Shown here: positions 51,882 through 60,289 of the stretch, in pieces
Position numbering within the stretch: the stretch's first letter is position 1
How the letters are laid out: every line of letters starts with the position of its first letter
Origin: Streptococcus loxodontisalivarius
GTDB lineage: Bacteria > Bacillota > Bacilli > Lactobacillales > Streptococcaceae
Assembly: GCF_016908645.1 (NCBI RefSeq)
Contig: NZ_JAFBEH010000004.1
Span: 1 to 64,000, forward strand
Direction: 5' to 3'
Length of the DNA stretch: 64,000 bases
The notes under the pieces: model-generated
Told to the model about the DNA's origin: nothing
The model's database searches: none
What the model saw: the letters and a program-made list of their open reading frames with translations, nothing else
Position numbers and translations under genes: made by a program

Positions 51882-52616
51882 ATGTCACAGTTAATTGTAA
51901 AAGGGGTAAGTAAAACGTTTGGAGAAGGGGAGAGTCTTGTCCATGCTTTATCGAGTATTGATTTGTTAATTGAAAAAGGAGAATTTCTTGCAATTATGGG
52001 TGCAAGTGGAAGTGGAAAAACAACCTTATTAAATTGTATATCTACTATTGATAAACCAACTTCAGGTGATATTTTTTTTGAAAATTTCGATATTATCCAT
52101 GCAAAAGAAAATCAATTAGCTGATTATCGTGCCAATAATATTTCTTATATTTTTCAATCTTATAATTTAGTTGAAACCTTAACCGTTTTTGAAAATATAG
52201 TGCTTCCTCTTCAGATTCAAGGAAAGTCTGTTAGAAAATACCAAACAAAAATTAATGACATACTGGAAAAGTTGTCTATTCAGAATTTGAAAAGAAAGTT
52301 TCCAAATCAGTTATCTGGGGGTCAACGTCAACGTGTTGCTACGGCTAGAGCGCTGATTGATGATTCAAAATTATTGATTGCTGATGAGCCAACTGGCGCT
52401 CTGGATTCTGCTAATTCAGAAAGCTTGATGACCTTACTACAGGAAGTTAATAAAGTTTTTGGTATTACAATTTTATTAGTTACTCATGATCCAGTGGCAG
52501 CTAAGTATTCATCGCGAATGGTACTTCTTAGTGATGGAAAAATTACTGATGATATTGAGCGTAAAGGTCTATCGAATGAAGCTTACCTGCAAGAAATATA
52601 TAATCGTACAAGATAG
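51882..52616 (+). CDS. ABC transporter ATPase, probable lantibiotic immunity (BceA/LanF-like)
   Basis: The 244-residue ATPase has Walker A GASGSGKTTL, the Q-loop FQSYNLVETLT, signature LSGGQRQR and Walker B LLIADEPTGALD, the pattern of MacB/BceA-type exporters. With the FtsX-like permease that follows it probably removes lantibiotic from the membrane and protects the producer. ATG 51882 is preferred because TGGAGG precedes it; the frame opens at 51867. Confidence 0.88.
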   Translation: MSQLIVKGVSKTFGEGESLVHALSSIDLLIEKGEFLAIMGASGSGKTTLLNCISTIDKPTSGDIFFENFDIIHAKENQLADYRANNISYIFQSYNLVETLTVFENIVLPLQIQGKSVRKYQTKINDILEKLSIQNLKRKFPNQLSGGQRQRVATARALIDDSKLLIADEPTGALDSANSESLMTLLQEVNKVFGITILLVTHDPVAAKYSSRMVLLSDGKITDDIERKGLSNEAYLQEIYNRTR

Positions 52617-52627
52617 GAGAAAAAGAA

Positions 52628-54646
52628 ATGTATCCGAAATTAATTTTACGTAATGTATTTAGAAATTTACAGACCTATACAATATACTTTTTAAGTTTAG
52701 CATTGATTTACAGCCTTTTATATGCTTTTAATGCTTTACCGAGTCATCCAGTTATGCAGAGTTTGTCAGGAACTAAGGAGATGATGACAACGATTATGTC
52801 GCAATATATGGGAATTTTATCATATCTAATACTTGCGGCAGTTACTTTTCTAATCATTTATTCAACGAATTTTGTATTGGGAAGGCGAAAAAAAGAACTT
52901 GGTCTTTATGCTACTTTAGGAATGAAGAAGCATCATATTATTGGTACGCTTTTCTTTGAAACGATGTTGGTTAATATTCTTGCTTTATTTCTTGGATTTT
53001 CTCTAGGCCTAGTATTTCTGATTATTTTAGCTCATATTGCTTCAGAATTTTTCATGGCAAATTATTTTGGAAACATGATTTATTTTGACATAAAGTCAGT
53101 AACTTTACTAATTTATTCATTTTTCTTTACAAGTATTATTGTGGGAGTTATGAATATCCTTAATTTTAGAAAGAAGAATATTATCGCACTAATTCAAGAT
53201 AATGGTGTAAAAAAATCATTTTTTTTGACGGGAAGTACAATACTTCAAGTATGTATATTTATCATGTCAATACTAGTCATTTCTTCTGGTAATATTTATC
53301 TTTCAAATTTTAAACATTTATCAATCTTGAAAGATTGGGGAATTTTATTAGTTTCATTTTTTGTCATATTTGTTATTTTGTTTTATAACACACTAAGTCA
53401 TTTTGTACTTAGTAGTTTAAGAAGAGTTCCTAATATTTACTTTAAGAACTTAAATACTTTTAAAATTCGCCAATTTTCAAAACAAGTAGATAGTAATTCA
53501 GTTACATTATCTGTTTTATCTTTGACTATGACATTAGCTCTTAGCTTGTTGGTATTTAGTGGGAGTGCTTATACTTCGATGAATCATGATTTAAATAGAT
53601 TCCTTCCTTATGATCTAGATATCCAGAAGTTTGTAGGAGAAGAATATCACTACAATGATAAGACTATAAAAGAAAAATTAAAAGAAGATGGTTTTGATTT
53701 TTCAGCCATTAATGTAGAGTTTGAGCATCCAATTTATCAGAGTCAATTGACCTATAAAGATATTATCGATACAAGTCAATTATGGAATCTCGATAAGGCT
53801 TTGGGGGATTCACCTGTTAAAATTATCAGCTTATCAGACTATAATCACCTATTAAAAATCCAAGGTAAGAAAGAGACTACCCTCAAAGATAACGAATTTT
53901 TAATGAATGCTAACTACAAAGGAACATTATCACAAATCAAAAAATTTTTAGAAAAGACAAGTGGAATAATGATCGGGCAGCAATTATTAGTACCGGCTTC
54001 ACGAACACCTCTTAGTAATGTTTATTTTGTTACATCAGTTGAAAATAATGATAGAGGGACTTTGGTTGTCCCGGATAGTGTTGCAACTAAATTAACTATT
54101 GAAAGTACTCATTATATAGCACTTTATAAGAGTAAAACTGATAAAAGAAAAATAGAAAACTTTTTAGGTAAATGGGTTGAAAAATATTATTTTACAGATA
54201 AAAATGGAAATAATTCTGATTTTGTTTATCAAACGAAAGTCAGAGCTTCAGAACTTCAACTTGGTGTAATGGGGGTCATTGTATTGGTAATGATATTTAT
54301 TGGAGCAATTTTTATCATACTATCATTAAGTATCATATCTCTTCAAACGACAACGAGTGCTCTTGATAGTGTTAATGATTATCACATTTTATACCTTTTA
54401 GGTAATCAGTCAAGACAAAATAAAGTACTTTTATTGCAACAAATTATAGGTTATTTTATTGCTCCGTTATTAATAGCTATTCCATTAGCAATTGCGTTAA
54501 GTAAGGCATTGCTAGGCTACTTTGAAAATTTTGCTAGTACAACCGTTATAATAGATATAAACTATCTAGGTATTGCTATTTTGCTCTTTTTCATTTATTT
54601 GTTACTAACCTATAGGGTAAGTTGGTATATTATCGAAAATAATTAG
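52628..54646 (+). CDS. FtsX/BceB-like permease of the immunity exporter
   Basis: The 672-residue protein has about ten membrane segments (for example YTIYFLSLALIYSLLYAF; SYLILAAVTFLIIYSTNFVL; VMGVIVLVMIFIGAIFIIL) with a large extracellular domain after the eighth (about 325-520), the BceB layout. RRKKELGLYATLGMKKHHI is the coupling-type region after the second segment. Such transporters recognise cell-wall-targeting peptides. It follows the ATPase gene by 11 bp. Confidence 0.85.
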   Translation: MYPKLILRNVFRNLQTYTIYFLSLALIYSLLYAFNALPSHPVMQSLSGTKEMMTTIMSQYMGILSYLILAAVTFLIIYSTNFVLGRRKKELGLYATLGMKKHHIIGTLFFETMLVNILALFLGFSLGLVFLIILAHIASEFFMANYFGNMIYFDIKSVTLLIYSFFFTSIIVGVMNILNFRKKNIIALIQDNGVKKSFFLTGSTILQVCIFIMSILVISSGNIYLSNFKHLSILKDWGILLVSFFVIFVILFYNTLSHFVLSSLRRVPNIYFKNLNTFKIRQFSKQVDSNSVTLSVLSLTMTLALSLLVFSGSAYTSMNHDLNRFLPYDLDIQKFVGEEYHYNDKTIKEKLKEDGFDFSAINVEFEHPIYQSQLTYKDIIDTSQLWNLDKALGDSPVKIISLSDYNHLLKIQGKKETTLKDNEFLMNANYKGTLSQIKKFLEKTSGIMIGQQLLVPASRTPLSNVYFVTSVENNDRGTLVVPDSVATKLTIESTHYIALYKSKTDKRKIENFLGKWVEKYYFTDKNGNNSDFVYQTKVRASELQLGVMGVIVLVMIFIGAIFIILSLSIISLQTTTSALDSVNDYHILYLLGNQSRQNKVLLLQQIIGYFIAPLLIAIPLAIALSKALLGYFENFASTTVIIDINYLGIAILLFFIYLLLTYRVSWYIIENN

Positions 54647-54752
54647 TTACAACTACTAAGCCTAGTATATTTTTATACGATGCAAGGAGATGAAAATAGT
54701 ATTTTAGTGTTAACGGAGGAATCAAAAATATACAAAATGACTATATTGTAAG

Positions 54753-54784
54753 ACCAGAATTCAGTTTATTGGTATTCTGGTTTT
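54753..54784 (+). terminator. Terminator after the immunity exporter
   Basis: ACCAGAAT (54753-54760) and ATTCTGGT (54774-54781) form a perfect 8-bp stem followed by TTTA. Its right half overlaps the spacer of the downstream kinase promoter. Confidence 0.7.
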
Positions 54785-54794
54785 ATGTTATAAT
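54766..54794 (+). promoter_or_regulatory. Promoter of the kinase-regulator pair
   Basis: TATAAT at 54789-54794 has a weak -35 TTATTG at 54766-54771, 17 bp away. No LanR box is present, so the sensor genes may be made constitutively at low level. Confidence 0.5.
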
Positions 54795-54822
54795 GAAAAA
54801 AATATTTAAGTGAGTGATGATA

Positions 54823-56397
54823 ATGAAAAAAATTTTAAAATCTATTTCTGAGAATTCTCTATTTATATGGGGATTTACATTGCTAAATCATCTAGTTTTG
54901 ATGGTTTATGTTTATTACAACATTCCTATAGATTATTCCAGTGATTTTGATCAAAAATTTGTATTAATATTAGTAGTATTAATGATTTTTTCATGTTATA
55001 TTTGTAATTTTATTTCATTTAGACATAGTGAATTAAAACTATGTTTAATAATGTTGCTTTTTCTTATTAGTTGGCAATCAATTATTAATCAGGGAGTTTG
55101 TAATACACTTTTTCACTTTCTAGATATTCTTCATCCTATTAATTCTTTCCTACTTATATATAGTTCTGTTTCCATTATTTTATTGGGAGAAAAAATAGGA
55201 AAAGAATTACTAAAGGTTTCGCTTGGCCTTACAGTAGTAACAATTTTTAGCTATTTTATTAGCGATCCCCTTTTCATATTTTTATCTATGTTTACGTCTT
55301 TTTTTCTGACTTTAATACCATTACTACTACTTATTTTATATAATAAAGAGTTAAAAAATGTTCTTAGATTACAGAGACGTAACTTAATAGTACTTGCTAT
55401 AGTACTTCCATTCTCTTATATTGGGTTGTACATAAATACCACAGGAACTAGTTTCTTAAATTTAATTTGGTATGTTGAAATTGTTTCTATTTTAGCATTT
55501 TTACATTTAAAAACTATTTTTATTTCGTTTCAGAGCAAAGTATATGAATTGAAATTTTCATATATAAAGGCTTTTATGCGTCTTTTTATTGCAGTAAGCT
55601 CTTTATTGTTATTCTCTTTTATTATTTTTCGCTTGAGTTTATCTCTTAGTTTCCTTTTTACTAATATTCTATTACTCATATTTGGACTTTGTACAGAAGA
55701 ATTTATTAGATTATTTAAGTCCTCTGATATGAAAGGCGCAACAGACTATTTAATTGTTCTCTTCTTAAAAAGGAATAAGATGGTAAAAAATCTACTTTCT
55801 AACGAAGATACAGAACAGCAATTTTCAGAATTTTTGCATAACGAAATCCTACAAAATGTTATAGCTATCAAAAATTTCAATACCTATAGTGCTAACAAAA
55901 CATTTGGAAATCAAATCAATCTTGTTTCTGAAGAGTTGGTTCAACGTATTCGAGAGCGAATAGATTATTATCAACCGATGAATGACGCTGACGAATTATT
56001 AAATACAAAGTATCGGGCTCTCATCGATAGAATACAGAGACGGTATAAAACCAAGCGGGAAGTAGATGTGAATTTTCCAGTTAATTTTTCATTAATCTCA
56101 CCCTACGATAAAATCGTTTATCGTTTTATAGAAGAATTGATGACAAATGCTATAAAATATTCTAGTGAAGGAACAATTTTTTTGAATATTGAAGTCAGAG
56201 ATGATTGCATTTTCTTAACTTCTGAGAATAAATTTAGTTCGAAAGAATCTTCTTTAGGATATGGATTAAAAAATATATCGAATAGACTAAGCGTCTTGGG
56301 AGGAAAAATAGATGTGTTAAAAGAAGGAATGACTTTCCATGTTAACATTGTCTTGCCAATTGATAAGGAGTTATGTTATGAAGATTTTGTTAATTGA
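54823..56397 (+). CDS. NarL-type membrane histidine kinase (LanK)
   Basis: The 524-residue protein has about eight to ten hydrophobic segments in the first 300 residues and a cytoplasmic kinase part. FLHNEILQNVIAIKNF near residue 338 is the HisKA_3-type phosphorylation helix with its histidine. IEELMTNAIKYSSEGTI and GYGLKNISNRLSVLGGKI are the N and G boxes of the ATPase domain. It probably senses the lantibiotic and phosphorylates the adjacent regulator. ATG 54823 has AAGTGAG 8 bp upstream; an in-frame GTG/ATG pair at 54814/54817 is possible. It overlaps the regulator gene by 20 bases. Confidence 0.85.
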   Translation: MKKILKSISENSLFIWGFTLLNHLVLMVYVYYNIPIDYSSDFDQKFVLILVVLMIFSCYICNFISFRHSELKLCLIMLLFLISWQSIINQGVCNTLFHFLDILHPINSFLLIYSSVSIILLGEKIGKELLKVSLGLTVVTIFSYFISDPLFIFLSMFTSFFLTLIPLLLLILYNKELKNVLRLQRRNLIVLAIVLPFSYIGLYINTTGTSFLNLIWYVEIVSILAFLHLKTIFISFQSKVYELKFSYIKAFMRLFIAVSSLLLFSFIIFRLSLSLSFLFTNILLLIFGLCTEEFIRLFKSSDMKGATDYLIVLFLKRNKMVKNLLSNEDTEQQFSEFLHNEILQNVIAIKNFNTYSANKTFGNQINLVSEELVQRIRERIDYYQPMNDADELLNTKYRALIDRIQRRYKTKREVDVNFPVNFSLISPYDKIVYRFIEELMTNAIKYSSEGTIFLNIEVRDDCIFLTSENKFSSKESSLGYGLKNISNRLSVLGGKIDVLKEGMTFHVNIVLPIDKELCYEDFVN

Positions 56398-56974
56398 TGA
56401 TCATAAATTATTTAGTCAAAGTATCAAAATGATTTTAGAGTTATCAGAGAAGATTGATTCAGTGGATTTGGTAGATGAATTTGTAGCTCTAACTGATATT
56501 AATTACAATCAATACGATATTATTTTGATTGACATTAATCTAACTAGTATTTACCAAGATGATGGTTTAATGTTAGCACAAAATATTATTGAGAGTGGTT
56601 GTAATAGCAAGTTAGTAATTTTAACAGGTTATAGTAAAAAAATGTATGAGTATCGAGCAAAAAGTATAGGGGTATCTGGTTTTTTGGATAAAAGTATAGA
56701 TCCAGAAGAGTTGATGCAAAAATTACTAATAATTTATAGTGGAGGAACCTTCTTCTCAAACGAAATAATAGTTGATGTTTTAACTTCACGAGAAATTGAA
56801 ATTTTAGAATTTATAAGAAATGGTCTAACAATTGATGAAATTTGTGAAAAGGTTTTTGTAAGCAAGAGGACTATTTCAAATCACTTGTCGAATATTTTTT
56901 CAAAATTAGAAGTAACTAATCGACAGGAAGCTATTTATATTGCTGAACAACTTGGCTATTTTTCTCCTGACTAG
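56378..56974 (+). CDS. LuxR/NarL-family response regulator (LanR)
   Basis: The 198-residue protein has a receiver domain (ILLIDDHKLF; phosphorylated Asp52 in IILIDINL; conserved Lys in FLDKSID) and a C-terminal LuxR-type helix-turn-helix (LTSREIEILEFIRNGLTIDE; VSKRTISNHLSNIFSKLEV). ATG 56378 starts within the kinase gene, and the upstream codons from 56339 are in the kinase coding region. It is the likely ligand of the 16-bp box at the lanM, lanA and exporter promoters. This pairing is inference from context. Confidence 0.88.
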   Translation: MKILLIDDHKLFSQSIKMILELSEKIDSVDLVDEFVALTDINYNQYDIILIDINLTSIYQDDGLMLAQNIIESGCNSKLVILTGYSKKMYEYRAKSIGVSGFLDKSIDPEELMQKLLIIYSGGTFFSNEIIVDVLTSREIEILEFIRNGLTIDEICEKVFVSKRTISNHLSNIFSKLEVTNRQEAIYIAEQLGYFSPD

Positions 56975-57009
56975 CAAATTGAGCTAGAGTTTAAAATACT
57001 TTATTTACT

Positions 57010-57034
57010 AATTTATGCCAGTTTGGCATAAATT
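57010..57034. promoter_or_regulatory. 11-bp perfect inverted repeat before the XRE regulator
   Basis: AATTTATGCCA (57010-57020) and TGGCATAAATT (57024-57034) are perfectly complementary with a GTT loop. It lies about 36 bp after the response-regulator stop and 48 bp before the XRE gene. It could be a terminator without T tract or an operator for the XRE protein. TATAAT at 57058-57063 fits a promoter. Confidence 0.55.
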
Positions 57035-57081
57035 AAAAGGTCCGTTCTAAAGTTGACTATAATAGCTTTAGGAGTGAACAA

Positions 57082-57303
57082 ATGTATAGGCGATTCAAGG
57101 ATCTTAGAGAGGATAGTGATTATACGCAAGAATATCTTGCTAATTATTTATCATGTAGCCAATCAGCATATTCTAAAATTGAATCAGGAAGGCGTCAGCT
57201 TTCTATTGATTATCTTATTAAATTATCAGCTCTTTATAGTGTTAGCACAGATTACTTATTAGAACTAACTGATTACCCTTACCGCCTCAATAGTCAAAAA
57301 TAG
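57082..57303 (+). CDS. Small XRE-family regulator of the recombination module
   Basis: The 73-residue protein is a single helix-turn-helix domain (YTQEYLANYLSCSQSAYSKI; YLIKLSALYSVSTDYLLELT). It lies before the SHOCT-like and recombinase genes and is of the type that controls ICE excision. TTAGGAG lies about 8 bp before the ATG. It is the best candidate to bind the spacer motif shared by promoters at 34486 and 57718, though this is not shown. Confidence 0.8.
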   Translation: MYRRFKDLREDSDYTQEYLANYLSCSQSAYSKIESGRRQLSIDYLIKLSALYSVSTDYLLELTDYPYRLNSQK

Positions 57304-57568
57304 TCTCTCCTTGTTTGTTCATTGACAACTGAATAAACCAAGGTGGGACTTTATTTATTTGTTGAGCAATTTAGGGGTTTGCGCCAAGAAATGAGCGAAA
57401 CACACTCTCCTATAAAATATGATAGTTACATATCTGCCATGACACAAATAATGATAATGATACTTCTGAACGTTCAGGCTGCCAGCGTAAAAGGACAGCG
57501 GGTGAGATGCCCATGAATGATCTAACCAATCAAACCCACTGAGGATTGAAAATTGAGAGGTAAATAAT
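57304..57568 (+). other. Gene-free stretch before the recombinase module
   Basis: No gene is seen in 265 bases. The stretch holds a 12-bp perfect palindrome CTGAACGTTCAG (57466-57477) and a GC-richer region after it (57478-57512) able to form short stems such as GGG/CCC. These may be a structured leader of the small gene at 57569 or binding sites of a regulator. Confidence 0.4.
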
Positions 57569-57703
57569 ATGAGAACTATTTTGTTGGAATATCATATGCA
57601 AGTATCTATGCTTGAAATCTTGTATAGGAAAAAATTATTAACTGAGGTTGAGTATATAAATATTAAGTCAAAACTTAAAAGGAAATACAAAAATATAATT
57701 TAG
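57569..57703 (+). CDS. 44-residue SHOCT-like protein before the recombinase
   Basis: The short frame encodes MRTILLEYHMQVSMLEILYR and KKLLTEVEYINIKSKLKRKY. The pattern hydrophobic-helix then LLTEVEY.NIK.KL resembles SHOCT domains, and small SHOCT-like proteins often precede ICE serine recombinases. GAGAGG lies before the ATG. It may be a recombination directionality or regulatory factor; this is inference. Confidence 0.6.
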   Translation: MRTILLEYHMQVSMLEILYRKKLLTEVEYINIKSKLKRKYKNII

Positions 57704-57717
57704 GGAATACAAAATAG

Positions 57718-57746
57718 CGGACATATAAGATTGAGCGCGGTAAAAT
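57718..57746 (+). promoter_or_regulatory. Recombinase promoter with shared spacer
   Basis: CGGACA (57718-57723), a 17-bp spacer (TATAAGATTGAGCGCGG) and TAAAAT (57741-57746) precede the recombinase gene. From the -35 GACA onward the element matches that at 34486-34514 at 24 of 27 positions, including the spacer, which promoters normally do not conserve. Confidence 0.72.
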
Positions 57747-57795
57747 ATTTTTTAGGAATTCCAATTTAAGAAGATAGCAAGAGGTTAATTTTTAT

Positions 57796-59571
57796 ATGGT
57801 TAAACAAATTGAAGTTATTAAAGCTCAAGAAAATGTATGTCGGATAAATGGACAATTAAAGATTACTCAAAAGAGAGTTGCTGCTTACTGTCGAGTAAGT
57901 ACAGATAGTGAGGATAAGAAAAATAGTTATGAAACTCAGGTAAAATATTATACTGACTACATTTCTCAACGGAAAGATTGGCAGTTGGTAGATATCTATG
58001 CAGATGAGGCTATAACAGGAACTCAAGTAGAAAAGCGTTTAAACTTTCAGAGGTTAATTACTGATTGCTTGAATGGGGATATTGATTACATTGTGACTAA
58101 AGCTATTTCACGTTTTGCACGTAATACATTAGACACATTAAAATATGTTCGACTATTCAAGGATAAACAAGTTGGTGTATATTTTGAAGAAGAAAATATT
58201 GATACTTTAACTATGGATGGAGAACTCCTGTTGACAATCCTAAGTTCAGTAGCACAGCAGGAAGTGGAAAATATTTCAGCCCATGTTAAAAAAGGACTGA
58301 AAATGAGGATGCAACGAGGAGAACTTGTTGGAGGACCAAGGTGTCTGGGTTATAATTTTGATTGGAACACTAGAGAAATAACAATAAACAAGGAGGAAGC
58401 AAAAGTTGTTCGTTTTATTTTCGATAGGTATTTAGAAGGGATAGGTGGGCGAGTTATTGCACGTGAATTAGAAGAGATGGGGGTTTCTTCTCCAAGAGGA
58501 AATAAATCTTGGTCTGATACAACCGTGCTAGGCATTATTAAAAATGAAAAATACAAAGGAGATATTCTTCAGGGAAAAACTTTTACCGTCGATCCAATTA
58601 GTAAGAGAAGGTTAGATAATTATGGAGAAGAGGATCAATATTATATCAAAAATAATCATGAAGCAATTATTAGTGAGGAAGACTTTAACAAAGCTCAAGA
58701 GATTCGTTTAAAACGTTCAGGGAGACGAGGTAGAATTGGACAGACTTCAGGCAAACCTCAAAGATACTCCAGAATGTATGCGTTTAGTAGCTTACTAGAA
58801 TGTGGTTTTTGTCAGTCCGTAGTGGCAAGACGATCTTGGCATAGTGGTACAATTTATCATAAAGTTATTTGGCATTGCCAAAGAGCAATTAAAAAAGGGA
58901 AAAAATATTGTCCTCATAGCAAGGGAATAAGTGAAAAAGCTATTGAGACAGCGTTTCTTGAAAGTTTTAGATTGTTATATCAGAATAATGATAGTATTGT
59001 TGAACTGTTTCTAAATACAGTGGAAGAAGAAATAAGGGACAATTCTTTAGAATTAGAACTTAAGAGGATTGAAAAGAAACTGCAAAAGCTAAAGAATCAA
59101 GAACGTGAAATAATAAAAATGAAACTTGAAAATCGAATTAGTGATACCTTGTATGATGAACAGTTTCATGATATTATGAAACAAAATGATAAATTAGTTG
59201 AATCAAAACTAAATATTGAAGTAAACTTACGAACTGATGTAGGAGTGAAGGAACGCTTGGAATCATTTTGTAAACTTTTAAAATCAAAACAACTGATTAC
59301 AGAATTTGATCGTGCAGTTTTTGAGAGTCTTGTTGAAAAGGTAATTTTAGGAGAAGTATTGGATGACGGTACAATAGATCCAGCAAAAATTACTTTTATT
59401 TATAAATCTGGAGACGAATCAAAGATGAATGGAAAAATGTTTAAAGACAAACGAAAAAATGCAAGGAAGTCTAGTACAGACACTGAGCAAGAATTGTGTA
59501 GTTTTCAAGAAAACAGCAATAAAATTTTGTCTCCTCATTCCACACACAGCAAGGACAGAAGCGGTTGTTAA
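57796..59571 (+). CDS. Large serine recombinase (ICE integrase), 3' end altered by integration
   Basis: The 591-residue product has the resolvase domain with catalytic Ser35 in AAYCRVSTDS and arginines in ISRFARNTLDT. A recombinase domain (GYNFDWNTREITINKEEA; KNEKYKGDILQGK), a zinc ribbon (CGFCQSV...WHCQRA...YCPHS) and a coiled coil (about 410-480) follow. It inserts and excises the ICE at rlmD. The last four residues (RSGC) and stop are chromosomal, beyond the attR core. In the circle the frame would instead run 57 codons into the left end (5420-5593), giving 644 residues. AAGAGG precedes ATG 57796. Confidence 0.93.
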   Translation: MVKQIEVIKAQENVCRINGQLKITQKRVAAYCRVSTDSEDKKNSYETQVKYYTDYISQRKDWQLVDIYADEAITGTQVEKRLNFQRLITDCLNGDIDYIVTKAISRFARNTLDTLKYVRLFKDKQVGVYFEEENIDTLTMDGELLLTILSSVAQQEVENISAHVKKGLKMRMQRGELVGGPRCLGYNFDWNTREITINKEEAKVVRFIFDRYLEGIGGRVIARELEEMGVSSPRGNKSWSDTTVLGIIKNEKYKGDILQGKTFTVDPISKRRLDNYGEEDQYYIKNNHEAIISEEDFNKAQEIRLKRSGRRGRIGQTSGKPQRYSRMYAFSSLLECGFCQSVVARRSWHSGTIYHKVIWHCQRAIKKGKKYCPHSKGISEKAIETAFLESFRLLYQNNDSIVELFLNTVEEEIRDNSLELELKRIEKKLQKLKNQEREIIKMKLENRISDTLYDEQFHDIMKQNDKLVESKLNIEVNLRTDVGVKERLESFCKLLKSKQLITEFDRAVFESLVEKVILGEVLDDGTIDPAKITFIYKSGDESKMNGKMFKDKRKNARKSSTDTEQELCSFQENSNKILSPHSTHSKDRSGC

Positions 59572-59587
59572 GTTGATACGCAAGTAA
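59540..59587 (+). pseudogene. Displaced native 3' end of rlmD (attR side)
   Basis: Sixteen codons including the stop read [15 protein letters not shown] in the rlmD frame, the natural end of the methyltransferase. The reading frame overlaps the recombinase C-terminus in another frame. It shows that the ICE inserted within the last codons of rlmD and that excision would restore a native C-terminus. Confidence 0.85.
59546..59556 (+). other. attR core of the ICE
   Basis: ACAGCAAGGAC is identical to the attL core at 5409-5419. Recombination between the two would excise about 54.1 kb. Confidence 0.85.
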
Positions 59588-59623
59588 TAAAGCTGAAACA
59601 GTCTCTCCCCAGATTATTTCAGA

Positions 59624-59674
59624 CCGCACACAACAAGAACAGAAGAGGTTGATAAGTTGGTCTGCAAGAGGTAA
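59624..59674 (+). pseudogene. Second, diverged copy of the rlmD 3' end
   Basis: Seventeen codons including the stop read P-H-T-T-R-T-E-E-V-D-K-L-V-C-K-R. They align with the rlmD tail [12 protein letters not shown], at 9 of 12 positions, about 80 bp beyond attR. It is probably the trace of an earlier integration at this site. No gene uses it now. Confidence 0.65.
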
Positions 59675-59722
59675 CAGTTCTGAAAATACTGTTAGATAAA
59701 AAGGATAGAGAATGGAGTTTTA

Positions 59723-60289
59723 ATGATTAAGATTAGATTTGTTGAGGCAGATGATGCTCAAGCTTTACTTGAGATTTATGCCTATTATGTGAAGGAAACA
59801 GCGATTACTTTTGAGTATGATGTTCCAAGTGTGGCAGAATTTCAGGAGAGAATTAATACCATTTCTTCCTTCTATCCTTATTTGGTAGCTGTTGAGGATG
59901 GGCATATTTTAGGCTATGCCTATGCGTCAGCCTTTCATCCGAGAGCTGCCTATGCTTGGTCTGCAGAGAGTACGGTTTATCTGTCAAAGGATGCTCGTGG
60001 AAAAGGTGTCGGTCGAAAACTCTATCAACAGTTGGAAGCTGATTTGAAAGCCATGGGGATTCTCAATCTTAATGCCTGTATTGCAACAACTAGCTTGGAA
60101 GATGGGCATTTGGATAATACCAGTCAGAAATTTCATGAAGCTCTGGGATTTGATATGGTTGGCAAATTCCATCAGTCAGGTTATAAATTTCAAACTTGGT
60201 ACGATATGATTTGGATGGAGAAAATGTTAGCAAGTCATGACAAGCCCGTTCAATCTGTTCAGTCCATACATGAGACGAAAAGGTATTAA
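59723..60289 (+). CDS. GNAT N-acetyltransferase, phosphinothricin-acetyltransferase-like
   Basis: The 188-residue cytoplasmic enzyme has the GNAT order: IRFVEADDAQALLEIYAYYV at the start, the acetyl-CoA loop ARGKGVGRKLY, and HEALGFDMVGKFHQSGYKFQ with TWYDMIWMEK near the end, as in Pat/YncA-type enzymes that acetylate small amines such as methionine sulfone analogues. The true substrate is not clear. It is the first chromosomal gene beyond the ICE. Confidence 0.85.
   Translation: MIKIRFVEADDAQALLEIYAYYVKETAITFEYDVPSVAEFQERINTISSFYPYLVAVEDGHILGYAYASAFHPRAAYAWSAESTVYLSKDARGKGVGRKLYQQLEADLKAMGILNLNACIATTSLEDGHLDNTSQKFHEALGFDMVGKFHQSGYKFQTWYDMIWMEKMLASHDKPVQSVQSIHETKRY

Noticed and set aside
57053..57262. 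69-codon frame overlapping the XRE gene
   Set aside because: It lies in another frame over a clear helix-turn-helix gene and encodes no recognisable domain.
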